The notes beneath the pieces were generated by a model. The model saw nothing but the letters and a program-made list of their open reading frames with translations. It searched no databases and was not told the DNA's origin. 64,000 nt of DNA from Vanilla planifolia. Its lineage: Eukaryota > Streptophyta > Magnoliopsida > Asparagales > Orchidaceae. This document shows positions 54,501 through 64,000 of the stretch, in pieces. Each line of letters opens with the position of its first letter. The first letter of the stretch is position 1. A program made the position numbers and the translations under genes. Location: the NCBI GenBank assembly GCA_023846275.1, contig CM043875.1, forward strand, positions 7,638,626 through 7,702,625, in the 5' to 3' direction.

Positions 54501-57500
54501 ATTTAATGTTCATTCTGCAGAGATCAATTACCTGTATGTTGCAGCATTTAAAACAAATTTTGATAAAAATATATTGATTTGCGATTTCAGCACCCTGTAA
54601 TTGAAATAAATGAGAAGAAGAGGAAGGGGAAGAGGCCAAAGAATGGCAGGACCCTCAGGAACTCAGGTAGGTGAATTTATTTAAATAGTAATGTAAGTAG
54701 TGATTGTTATTTTATTATAAAAGCATGGCTTTGAAATATTATGGCATTATATGAAAATGAAATGAGAATTTGCAATATGATACTATGATATAGTAAAATG
54801 TAAAGCATGCCAAAGAAAATGGGTAGAGGTATCGATTATGCCTCTTAAAGGGTTAAATTCCCTAAAAAGAAAAGTAAAAAAAAAAAGAGAAAAGAATTGA
54901 CCCTAGATCGCATCCCAGTAGTCCCCGGACATATGAGCACCAGCACAAGATGCTGGGCATGATGAGATGGCATAGAGACCTCCCCCGCATTGCTAGTACT
55001 TTGTGCAGGGCTGAGTGCGGAGGGATATGATGAGATCGAGACATCTCGTATATGGCTAGCACTTTGTGCAGGGCTGAGATACGGAGATGGTCAGACGTGA
55101 TAGAGATCGAGACATCTCGTATATGGCTAGCACTTTGTGCAGGGCTGAGATACGGGGATGGTCCGACGTGATAGGCTTGGCCAGCCACGATATGCCTACG
55201 GGCAATGGTCTCTAGATGAGATAGATGCCATAGAGATGTGATATGATATGATAGGGATGGGGGATGTGGATCATGGGGAAAGTCTGGGACCCAGCAAGAA
55301 AAGAAAAAAAAATGAATAAGAAAAAAAAAAGAATTGAAAAGAAGAAGAAATGAATTGCATACTTTGCTTGATTCATTGCATGCTGATTTCAGATTTATCT
55401 TTGCCATATTTACATTTGAGATAAAGCATGTTGTTGGATATTCATCATGTTATATCCTTGTAGCCATAGCATTCACCTACTGGGCTTTATAAGCTCATTT
55501 CCCCTACTTACATTACAGGACATGCCACTGATTCACAGAGAGAGGGTGCTTAGGATGGTATGAGACTTTGTACAAACGTATCTGTTATTTCGTTTTTTGT
55601 AATTTTTGTACAGGATTTCCCAAGTGACAGGTATGCATATATTGAAGTTGCTGTTGATTATAAAGGTAACAGTTTTATTTTGTTTGCGTCACCCTCGCCT
55701 AGTTTTACAGTTGTGTCCTCAATTATATGCTGCTATGCTCTGATTAGCTGATTTTATCAGTAGATTATAGTGATAGTTTAGGCGGGGCGTGACATTCTAT
55801 CTAGTGCCTTCCTTTATTCACTTAACAAGGCCAGCTTTGGAGCTTATTACAACAAAAATGATCATTACTTGTTCCCCCTTCTATTGTAAAAGAAGTCAAA
55901 GGAAGCAAAGCTATAGGCATCATGCCAACAAAGATGTTGAAGGTTCTTCTTCAATGTCTCTTACCAAGCCTAATTAACAAACCTCTCATATTCTAAAGCT
56001 AGGGCGTGAAGGCCAAATGGAAATTAAGTTTAGGACCAAAGAATAAGGGAAGAAAGACAAGGAAAGTGGAAAGAGTTCACATGGCTTCAACACAAGGATA
56101 TTAGGAGCTAATGGAGTTCTTGATGGACAACTAGCAAGATTTTAAATATTATGAAACAAACAATCCAAATTCATAAATGAATACAATGAAAGATTAATAA
56201 TTAGATGTTCACACTCCTAAGACCTACATAAATAAAGGATCTATGATTAGGAGAATGAATAAAAAAAAAGAATTTGGCATTGTGCAATAATGAGTTCCCC
56301 CCTCCCCTCCCCCCAAACACCAACATTTAAACACGACACAATAAAAACTTGAGACTTGTTAAACAACTCATATTAACATCCCTTCCGTGATTGAGGTTCC
56401 CATCAAAGATACATAAAATCTCGTGCAAATATAAATGCAACATGACAACAATTCATGGGTTTTGTCACATCAACTGAGGCCCATATGAGAACCTAAAACA
56501 TTGCCACTTCAACAATCATCATTGCAACCTAATAATTAGAGATAATTAAAAGCATGTTTAGGAGACACTACCAAGTACACTCTAAAGTAATGATTATCAT
56601 GAAACATACTTTGCATCACGTCCCTATTATTTCAAGTGTTACACTTTCTACCAAGACAAAGGTCTCTCCCACCATGATATAACATTTAAGTAGAGGCAAT
56701 GGCTGATAGAGGACATGGGAAGCAATCGAGTGTAATCAGCTATTAACATAAGCTATCCTAAGTAGTCCAATGGAACTAATATCCTCTCAAAACAATTCAA
56801 ATCCTTCAATCATCAAACAAAGTTCTTTTCTTTTCATAAGTCTTCTCTTTCCCTTTTTAGAGAACCCTTAATAACTACTCCAATTTCACCTCCCAAAAGA
56901 AACCACAATCTATAGCTCTTGACCCAAGACCTCCTCTTCAAATGGATTGAGTGCCTCATTTAGAAGCCCCTTATAATTCCGATACTTAGTGAGCTTCCAA
57001 ATTGTCAAATAGCAATACCTTTTCTATATCTAAGCCTTATAAAAAATTGTGTTCTTCCAGATCGTCCTTGTATCTTCTTAGCATCTAGATGACCTAACTT
57101 CGACAAGCAATGAACAAGCTTTTGACAAGTTTTTGAAACATATGTTTGTAAGATATGATATTAAAATTTGATTGTCTTTAATAATATAACAATTGCACAA
57201 GAAAAACAAATAGAATATGCTATTTGATTCAAGTGGTAAACTAACAAGTAGTGGAATGATTTCAATAGTCATTGCAACTCTTTTGAACCAAAAAGGGAAC
57301 CAAGCAGGCCAAACAGCTCCTCAGTTACCCATGTGATTCTCACCTACATTGTAGATACATGGAAGCACTAATATGTATTGTGGTTCCTCAACTACAATTC
57401 ATCTAACAGGGAGCAGTAGGACTACTGATTTGATAAGTATCTAGGATCTTAACTCAGGACCTTTTGGGCACAATGGCTCAAAAACATATTAAGAAACCTC

Positions 57501-58441
57501 ACGAGTGTTTTCTTCATTTTTTTGTAGTAACCACACAATCCTTTTAACTATGAAGCCTAAGTAGATACATAAATGCTCAAATTTGATGAAGTGCTTATCG
57601 ATGAGAAACATGCAAAAGCAAGGAAAATAGGAAATGTATTTAGAACAAAATTGATTTGATGGAAATATGCACAAAGAAGAAAAGGTATGTTCTATCCATC
57701 ATCATAATCAAGGGTTGGAAGTTGGACACAATTATATTGCATTTGAACCATCTAGAATCGAGAGGCACATATCACAGTCAAGTTTTCCTCCGTCAGCAAC
57801 CCCAAAGTTTTCTTATCCAATAGCACAAATTGTCAATCAAACACGAAACCTTTTCTGAAACATGAATTTTAACATATTCTAGAAACACGACTTCTAAAGT
57901 AGTCTTCTTTGCTATTCTGGTAAGAGTGATTCGGTAAATTACAGTGCTTACGTTAGCTTAATTCATTTCCTTTGTCGTTTAGTCAATTTCATTTCTCGTA
58001 TGTAACCTAAACTAAAGCAAAAAGAAAATCATAAAGGAAAGAAATTAGAACTGACGGATAGAAAATCAACGTACCATAAGCTCTGGCAGAACTCCCCGCT
58101 GCTGCGGCACAGAAGTAAAGACAACTTAATACAAAAATCAGAGGATAATTCAAAAGCCGCACCAGAGATGGATCGATAATGAAGACCTTGTCGGAATGCT
58201 TGAAATCAGCCGCAACGGATTCCATATGCAAGGTTACGTTGGTACGGACCGGATCCGCCGTGGCGTGAAGGGATCTAGGAGTCGTAACTAACACCAACGA
58301 AGAGGGAAAATGGAAGTCTGATTTAGCGGGGAACCGACAGAAGCGAAAGCGAGACGGGCTAGAAGAAGAGAAAGCGGCGATGGCTAAGGCCGCAGGTAGA
58401 ACGGAGGCCGCGGTTACTGTTCTTACTGAAAAGGAGACCAT
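39573..58441 (-). CDS. CCS: Copper chaperone for Cu/Zn superoxide dismutase, six exons with a 16.9-kb intron
   Basis: Loads copper into Cu/Zn-SOD and oxidises its disulfide; in plants it serves plastid and cytosol. Exons, in transcript order: 58187-58441, 58075-58101, 41073-41145, 40821-40955, 40262-40482, 39573-39809. All introns are GT-AG and phases agree, giving 315 residues (rice CCS is about the same). Parts: Ser/Arg-rich plastid transit peptide (about 1-65); linker ending LPELM (exon 2); heavy-metal-binding domain TEFMVDMTCEGC (95-106) with the MxCxxC copper site; SOD-like domain from VSAAVAEFKGP (167) through GWSINEYGDLT (208-218) and PLGDLGTLEA (238) to AAVIARSAGVGENYKK; and the C-terminal CTC motif (Cys304, Cys306), the CxC used in copper transfer. 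All key residues are present, so it looks functional. Introns: 85, 16929, 117, 338 and 452 bp. Exon 2 is inferred from its match to the plant consensus and phase. RNA evidence is needed for the long intron. Confidence 0.92.
41930..42822 (-). mobile_element. Ty1/copia-like LTR with adjoining leader, minus strand
   Basis: LTR candidate 42130-42822 (693 bp). On the minus strand it opens TGTTGGGAAAAAGGAGG and closes TTCTAACA, then a primer-binding-site-like ATTGGTATGAGAGTC (42116-42130) and about 190 bp of leader-like sequence containing TTCGAGATCCCAATGTGCC. The second LTR was not found, so it is an incomplete fossil. It lies in the same orientation as CCS. Copia rather than gypsy is inferred from the TGTTGGGAA start and the 'ttgtta' end and is not certain. 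Confidence 0.65.
43479..44080 (+). repeat. Left LTR of the 43.5-49 kb gypsy element
   Basis: 602 bp; homologous to 48394-48969; CA end set by the primer-binding-site-like word that follows. Between 44100 and 44160 the word catcatttggtatca occurs twice more, an extra short duplication around the priming site. Confidence 0.7.
48394..48969 (+). repeat. Right LTR of the 43.5-49 kb gypsy element
   Basis: About 576 bp; starts tgatgtaagaaaac. It is itself followed by tttagtatcaaagggct, which resembles a priming site, hinting at a tandem LTR-internal-LTR-internal arrangement. Confidence 0.68.
53839..55794 (+). mobile_element. Solo LTR, 1,956 bp, with perfect 5-bp target duplication
   Basis: Begins TGTAATATCCTGG and ends GGCGGGGCGTGACA, flanked on both sides by TTCTA (53834-53838 and 55795-55799). 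No internal retroelement coding lies between, so this is a single LTR left after recombination. Long LTRs with a TGTAA-start and a GTGACA end are typical of Ty3/gypsy chromoviruses of the Tekay/Del kind (inference). Its left third (about 53880-54460) is rich in C, G and CpG, unlike the AT-shifted relics around it, so the insertion is younger than its host relic. Orientation is assigned from the end sequences only. The open frames on both strands in the GC-rich part are not genes. Confidence 0.85.
55032..55173. repeat. 71-bp tandem repeat inside the solo LTR
   Basis: gagatcgagacatctcgtat starts at 55032 and again at 55103. Both units run through ctagcactttgtgcagggct and a 'gacgtgata' word. A diverged partial unit precedes at about 54985-55030. 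The block contains the inverted words cgagacatctcg. Confidence 0.9.
57481..58006. other. Unassigned part of CCS intron 2
   Basis: No element motif and no exon is seen; likely original intron sequence between the retroelement cluster and exon 2. Confidence 0.4.
58075..58101 (-). other. CCS: CCS exon 2, 27-nt microexon with tandem acceptor
   Basis: On the minus strand: ...GTGCCGCAG^CAGCGGGGAGTTCTG...CTTATG^GTACGT. Translates QRGVLPELM, whose VLPELM matches the residues just before TEFMVDM in rice CCS as I recall it. Reading exon 1 straight on without the 85-bp intron would put this sequence out of frame. The acceptor is a tandem CAGCAG, so a 24-nt version lacking Gln86 is possible. Confidence 0.85.
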
Positions 58442-59250
58442 CTTCTACCCTTTCTCTCCTATTTGTAGGAGTCCTAATTCTAAGTATCTGACGCTGCCGC
58501 TTCTCCTTTTAGGCTCACCTCCGAGTCCGCAAGCCGAAAACCTAAGTTCAAATGTTTTCCTCCTTTCGGACCGAACCGGAACGGGCAGAAAACGGTTCTG
58601 AATGATAAAGCCATAGACTTTTAGCATTTCCGATTAGCATTTTGATCTGAAAATAATATTTTTATGACATTACTTTTGTTTAATTTAAAAAAAAATTGTT
58701 CTCATTCTCATTATACAATTCTTGATTTGATCAAAACAATACTTATTTCAATAGAAAATATGCATATTATATAACAAATAATAGTTATAATGATGAAAAG
58801 TACTTTATGTTTAATGATTTATTTTAAGAATGAGCAAAATTCATTTGAATAGTCATGTTGTCTATCATGAGATTAAAATTTGACAATTTGGTCATATTTC
58901 ATCATTTAATTATAATATGCCAATTTATTGATGTAGGGTTTATAGTGTTTTGATCTAATTTAAAAATAGTTATTATTACTTTAATAAAAATTGTTTGTAA
59001 TTTTTATTTTTAGTCATATATTTTATATCAAAAATGAAATAAAGACTTATTAAAAATTTTAAAAAGTGAAGAATAAACAAAAAGAAAAGGTGATTTTTTT
59101 ATTTTTAAATTGATACAAAAGCTTTCCCGCAATCATCGTCCCGACACCGCACACACATCGAGATTCGAGATTTCAGTCGCATCGATCTAATTCCCGCGCC
59201 TTAGAAAAAGGAGGACAAGCCAAAAACAAAATTAATAAAATCTAATATCG
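58442..59250. other. CCS upstream region and spacer to the DUF4228 gene
   Basis: The first about 170 bases are GC-richer (probable CCS leader and proximal promoter, minus strand). The remainder is AT-rich with no clear TATA box. The 3' end of the neighbouring minus-strand gene must fall near its right edge. Confidence 0.45.
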
Positions 59251-59784
59251 TTAGCTACCACCGGCGCTGTCCCCCGGGTAATGGCTTGCTTTCCGACTGC
59301 TCGCAAGGCTCCACAGATCCGATCCCACCGGCGATGCCTTCCACATCGCACCGCACATCGCCGCCGCCCTCACGCTCTCGATGAGCGCCTCCGTCCGAGC
59401 CTCCTGAGAAAGAATCTCCGCCAAGTGCGCCGCGCTTATCGCCAGCTTCACCTTCCACACCCCGGGGCCCGCCTCGAGAAACCCTTGCGGATCGAACGAG
59501 ACGCGGTAGGGCGCAGCGAGGGAGGGAAGACGGTAACCATCTCTGCCGCCGCCGCCGACTTGGATGGGGAGAAGGTGGTATATTTGTCCGGCGACGAGCT
59601 CGTCCGTGTGGAGCAGAGGGCGGGAGGAGTAGCGGTCCCCGCTTGGGAAGACGGCGTGTCCGGGAAATCCATTGGCGACGCTCTCGGCGGTGACCGGAGC
59701 AGGGAGCTCCATCACTCCGCCTGCTGATGTCACCAGCCTGACGACGGTCGCCTCCCCGTTGCCTCGGAACGCGCAGTTCCCCAT
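59251..59784 (-). CDS. DUF4228 (PADRE) domain protein with MGNC N-terminus
   Basis: Intact, intronless 177-residue frame. The PADRE/DUF4228 family comprises small plant proteins whose genes respond to pathogens and abiotic stress; the biochemical role is unknown. Visible parts: MGNC start, with Gly2 for N-myristoylation and Cys4 for palmitoylation, suggesting membrane attachment (inference); a beta-rich domain with VVRLVTSAGGVMELPAP (14-30), FPGHAVF (40-46), the LHTDELVAGQIYHLLP block (58-73), a Gly/Arg low-complexity linker (about 77-95), and the C-terminal VWKVKLAISAAHLAEILSQ and ARTEALIESVR helices (109-139) typical of the family. The tail is disordered and Ser/Gly-rich. Met at 59784 is chosen because the MGNC start is conserved in the family. 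Two other long frames overlap it on the same GC-rich stretch and are shadows. Confidence 0.9.
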   Translation of the reverse strand: MGNCAFRGNGEATVVRLVTSAGGVMELPAPVTAESVANGFPGHAVFPSGDRYSSRPLLHTDELVAGQIYHLLPIQVGGGGRDGYRLPSLAAPYRVSFDPQGFLEAGPGVWKVKLAISAAHLAEILSQEARTEALIESVRAAAMCGAMWKASPVGSDLWSLASSRKASHYPGDSAGGS

Positions 59785-60175
59785 CGAGCGTTCCTAAATC
59801 GTTTGCTTGATTCTTTCTCTTCGCGTGCTGCGAACAGAAGGCGCGGGGAAGGAGATATTGTAGCACTGGGTCGGTGGGTCATTCCGTCGAACACTTTGAT
59901 GATTGCCGCTACATGTACTTTTTAGATTGTAGATGCTAATCAAGTTGAATAAAAGGGTTAATGAGAAAGCTTGACTATAAACATACATTACGACAGAATT
60001 AACCTCGTTTTCCGGATGATTCACGTATCGCTGAATGTAGGAGCTCGAATCATGTGCCACAAGAGTTCTCTATTCTTTTTTTTTCCCACAAATCGTGCAT
60101 CCTTATTTCAAGTTTATTAATGTCAACATGTGAATTTTAAATATAAAATTGCTAACTTTAATCTGCTACAGAAAA

Positions 60176-60213
<38 letters not shown>

Positions 60214-63200
60214 ATTATATTAATATAAATATAAAATTCAAATAGGTTATAATAATAATATATTTTATTTAATTGATAATACATTTTATATTTATTTCAT
60301 ATACATACCCCTTCTTTATATTTATAATATTTACAAATTTTAAAAAAAATATTAACTCAGATTTTATTTTTATCATTTGAATTATAATTGTGATTCATTT
60401 GATAAACTTGATGGTATAAAAAAAATCAAATAATACATAATATGTCTAACCTAAGAATAATTATATTATTAAAAGGTTTGTTGTAAAGTTATAAGTTTAT
60501 TTAACTCATTACTTAATTTCATAATGTTTCTTACCAATGATCAAAGCATACAACATTAGTGACTAATCTTCTTGATATTATTACAATAGTATATCATGGC
60601 AAAGTAGACTTTAGTCAAAACATTTATAGGTATATAAATTGCTCTAATTGTTGCTATAAATCTTACTTTTATAGAAGTAAATCATTCTTATAAAGAACTC
60701 AATTTATTCTAAAGGTAGGTTGACAATCTACTATAAAAGGCATTATATCTAATAAGATTAATTCTTCAAATCATGCTTGAATAAAGTGAAATATATTAGC
60801 AATGAATAGAAGTGTATTTTGTTTTTTTAACCTTTTAGAAATATTTTGTTGTCATGGTTAAGGAATCAAGCCAACTCTCATAATAGTAGTTCATTCATTT
60901 GATAATAAACTAGAGCAACTTTGAATTTTAAAATAATTTTTTTTGTTAATCATCCCAAATTTCTTCATTTCTATGTATAGATCATTTCTTTCACAAGTAT
61001 ATTCACCTACTCTGCTAAATACAAATACGCCTCCATTGCCTTTAGTAATGTTGCCAAAATGATTATGGAGCACCCTTTAGTTTAGTTACTAGTCCTCCAA
61101 TAATTAAAGCACGAAGTACTTATTGACAAACTCTAATATGATCATATTTATAAATAAGTATCTCATGTAAAAAGTAAGCAACACCAATTCCTTGTAGACC
61201 CCAAACTTCAATTTCTCCTACTCACCATCCATTTTGTCCTTCCTTTAAAGAGCAAAACAATCTACAACTATTTTTTTAAAATCTTTGAAATAGAAAGTCA
61301 ATGCCTTTTATAAAGTCTTAGAAATAGTCCACATTAGAATGTTTATTGTTTATAAAAGCTACTTTAAAAAGTTACTTAGAGGTCAAGCAATAAATCAATA
61401 TTAACTCTATTTAGATTATTCTCTTAATTATTATTAAATATAATTAGATATAGTATATAATATAGTACTAATATGAACTGGTGATAAGAAGTTGTTTAGA
61501 TAGACCGTATAATAGGATCTTAAAATATAAGTAATTTTTTATAGAATTTTATCTTTTTTGGGTTCATTTGGATTTTAGTAGTTTAAATTTCTAGTAATAT
61601 TGGTGGGAATTTGAAATTGTGTGCATGTGTGGAGCAGTGACTAGCTCCTTTGGGGCGACATACTAGGCTTAAAGTGAGAGGAAAAAACATATATACATAT
61701 ATATGTATATATATGCATTGATCTTGTTTTTTTTTATGTTATTTGTAGTAGTTTATTTATAAAAGTTAGCATTTCAAATTATATATGACTTAGAGTTTCT
61801 TTTGTCTTTAACATTATATTGGTTTTGTTGCTTTTTAAAGTTTTAATTATTATTATTATAAATAAATTATGTCTCAATTATTTTAATTGAAACAAATAAG
61901 TTTCATCATTAATGATAGATTTCACAAGTTTCACAAATAATAAAAAAATAAAAAAATATATTATCATTTAATATGTATGATTAGAATATATTTTTATGAT
62001 ATTTTCAATAATTGAAGGTTAATTATATTTTTTAAATAAATTTTATTTTTAAAATCATATTTTGAATATAATTAATCAAATATTAATAAACGTTCTTATT
62101 CATCAATCTTATTGCATTCTCAATTTACCACATTTTTAATGTAAAGATCGAAAAAAATTGAAGCAATAATGTGGCTAAAATTTATGGTGTTTTATAAAAA
62201 ATTTCAAATTATGTGGTGTTAATCAATTTCAAAAATAGAATTTTATTATCACAAATGAAGCTAATATGGAAGTAAGATTTGCTTGGATGCAAACCTACAT
62301 TTGTTTTTTTCCTATTCTTTCTTTAATTGATTAACATCTCTCTATTTTAATGTTTTTTTCTTTTATTCAACCATTTGCAAAAGCTTTTATCATCACTTTA
62401 AATCATACAACTATTAACAAATATCTGATTCATACTGTAAAAGTCAAAAACATAGCTTCATTTTATACAATAATTTTATTTCTAATTTTTCTTTTTTATC
62501 ATTTTTATTTAATTATCTTTCAATCATATATTTTCACATAACTATGTTCACCACATATTTGTTTGAACAAAAATTATCTCAACAAAAAAATCATAATACC
62601 AACAAAAAATGGTAATAAATAGCACAAATTATAAAGGAAGCACTGTTATGATATGAAAAAAAATCTAGCCATTGACCTCTTTATTATAATATTAATTGTA
62701 ACATGTTTTGATTATATTTTGAGTTAATTATTTTATAATATAATAATTATATGATTGATTATCTAACTTGACTTTAATCATTTAACAATATATATATTTT
62801 ATAACAAAACATAATATTATTTAGACTTATTTAAAAACTATAAAATTTTATAAAGCTTCTCAAAATACTAAAGTTGACATATCTTTGAGAAAATATATTA
62901 AAAAAGCTTGTTAGTTTTTTGTTTAAATATCTTGAAATTTTTTTTTAATTGCTATAAATTAAAGAGTTTAAAAGTTTTATATACACACACACATTAAAGA
63001 CAATAGTGCCTTAAAGATTTTATCCTTTATTAGTTTGCACGGGAAGGAATTTGAAGCTTTTGGGCTTCGGTTAGATAGTGTCGATAGCTAGAGTTGTAAT
63101 AGAGTGAGAAGAACTTAAGTTTGAGTATTAAAGAGGGCACATGAGGCAATATGAGCTCATGTAGAGGAGAAACAGGAAGTTGTTGTAAGTGAAGAATGTT

Positions 63201-64000
63201 GTAGTTGCATTAGTAGATTTTACTTGTTTTTGAAGAAGGAAAATGTTAGAGAGGAAGGATATAAGAACTTAGAGATAATCAAGATTAAGAACTTAAAGAA
63301 TGAATAAGGTAAAGCATTTAGTTATTTCTTATGCTTTTTTTAGTGGCATGCAATTCAAGAATGCTTTCCAAATAATTTGAACTATGAGTAATTATTTGTT
63401 AAGGATGGATATGATTGCTCAAAGTAAATAAGTTAAGTTATACTTAGAAATTTGATTTTTCATAAAGAACATATAGTACATTAATATATGATATATATTC
63501 TCAAGAAAATGTGTGATATATTAATATTTTATATATAGTACATTTGGTTCAAGAGTAAGATCCTACTAACAGAGTGTATGGTATATTGGTTGAAAAAAAA
63601 AGAGATGTTAGACCTTAACATATCATACTTCTCTAATAACAGTTGGATCTATACGTCAAATAGAAAGGCATGGCTTAAGAAAAGAATTGTCCATTTAGTT
63701 GAAACTAGGCTCCCAAAGTTAATGCGAGTTACGTTATAAATAACACATAATTCATTAAGTAATTTGTAGATGAACAATAAGCAAAAAATATATGGCTTAT
63801 AATATTAAACTAAAGTAGTAATGTGCAATACAATATACTTAATATATCATACATAAAGAAGAAAAATATTTAATATACAATATGTTAGAGAGAACATATT
63901 ATGCTTGAGAATTCTAGTTAGTGAAGAAATAAGAGAAAACATTGTAAATGCAATATGTTTTATACTCTTAAGGATGATAACAAAACCAAGCTCTTGTTTA
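59785..64000. other. DUF4228 upstream region, then AT-rich intergenic sequence
   Basis: The first about 250 bases are the gene's leader and proximal promoter. Beyond that no host gene or classifiable element is seen. A minus-strand open stretch at 60891-61073 (contains [19 protein letters not shown]) is not recognised; it may be a decayed coding fragment. A 24-bp perfect AT palindrome lies at 61689-61712. From about 63450 the sequence again shows ATATAT/TATGAT words. Confidence 0.45.
60180..60211. repeat. (TA)n microsatellite
   Basis: About 15 uninterrupted TA units. Confidence 0.95.

Larger units (their letters stand above)
48970..57480 (+). mobile_element. Second Ty3/gypsy relic, interrupted by a solo LTR
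   Basis: Plus-strand frames show a reverse-transcriptase-tail-like block near 49505-49560 (ENLEKIKSILDMP), an RNase H-like region near 49780-49960, and a second RNase H-type block at about 50100-50270 (ASFVLVNPSNIILRHALHF, then ATNNQEEYETLL) followed by IPREEKLLEIF (about 50410). The ATNN-x-AEYEALL and 'IPREEN-x-ADALA' wording fits Tat/Retand-type gypsy elements with an additional RNase H. Old and broken many times. The 3' part resumes after 55799 but is barely recognisable, so the right border is a guess. Confidence 0.6.
41146..58074 (-). other. CCS intron 2, 16,929 bp, filled with retroelement relics
   Basis: Donor ATG^GTACGT at the right (58074) and acceptor TTGTGCTTCAG^ACC at the left (41146) on the minus strand. 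Exon 2 ends and exon 3 begins on codon boundaries. Contents from left: unique-looking AT-rich sequence (41146-41930), a copia LTR, two gypsy relics and a solo LTR, then about 0.6 kb of unassigned sequence. Open frames inside it (for example 41577-41843 and 44598-44801) are not exons of CCS. Confidence 0.85.

Noticed and set aside
58007-58186. Read-through of CCS exon 1 to a 144-residue protein
   Set aside because: After HSDK the frame becomes a hydrophobic non-homologous stretch. A donor at AAG^GTCTTC and the in-phase microexon explain the sequence better.
59255-59866. 203-residue minus-strand frame overlapping the DUF4228 gene
   Set aside because: Arg-rich out-of-frame reading of the same GC-rich DNA with no known domain.
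1-64000. tRNA, rRNA, CRISPR or clustered biosynthetic/defence system
   Set aside because: No cloverleaf, rRNA-like core, regular spacer-repeat array or co-directional functional gene set was recognised by eye. A covariance-model scan would be needed to exclude small RNA genes.

Overview
The window is nuclear DNA from a flowering plant, most likely a monocot. Four host genes are short, GC-rich islands in very AT-rich sequence. The proteins resemble grass and other monocot homologues (the CCS reads closest to the rice protein as I remember it). The intergenic space is filled with decayed Ty3/gypsy and Ty1/copia relics. A Zingiberales (banana-like) origin is a guess that the sequence alone cannot prove.

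Host genes from left to right: (1) 12090-13205, minus strand, an intronless sterol C24-methyltransferase of the SMT2 type; (2) 37704-38957, plus strand, an intronless fasciclin-like arabinogalactan protein of the FLA8/FLA10 type with signal peptide, two fasciclin domains and a GPI signal; (3) 39573-58441, minus strand, the copper chaperone for Cu/Zn superoxide dismutase (CCS), which I assemble from six exons with GT-AG introns in consistent phase; it includes a 27-nt microexon and a second intron of 16,929 bp; (4) 59251-59784, minus strand, a small DUF4228/PADRE protein beginning MGNC. FLA and CCS converge (615 bp apart). CCS and the DUF4228 gene lie head to tail (about 0.8 kb apart). No operon-like or jointly acting gene set is seen; the four genes are ordinary and functionally independent.

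Repeat layout: copia integrase relic (0.6-1.3 kb); a 1-kb dispersed repeat in two copies (2.7-3.8 and 16.5-17.5 kb); copia relic with two LTR-like repeats (7.2-10.6 kb); minus-strand gypsy relic (15.0-16.5 kb); gypsy gag relic (20.5-20.9 kb); gypsy element with both LTRs (21.2-29.5 kb); gypsy integrase relic (34.7-35.3 kb). Inside the giant CCS intron are a copia LTR (42.1-42.8 kb), a chromovirus-like gypsy with both LTRs (43.5-49.0 kb), a second gypsy relic (49.0-57.5 kb, right edge uncertain), and, nested in the latter, a well-preserved 1,956-bp solo LTR with a perfect 5-bp target duplication (53,839-55,794). All coding elements are old and broken.

I found no rRNA, tRNA, CRISPR or bacterial-type system, and nothing I would call a new biological system. 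The most notable item is the CCS gene structure: giant retroelement-filled intron, microexon, tandem NAGNAG acceptor and a possible second start codon.
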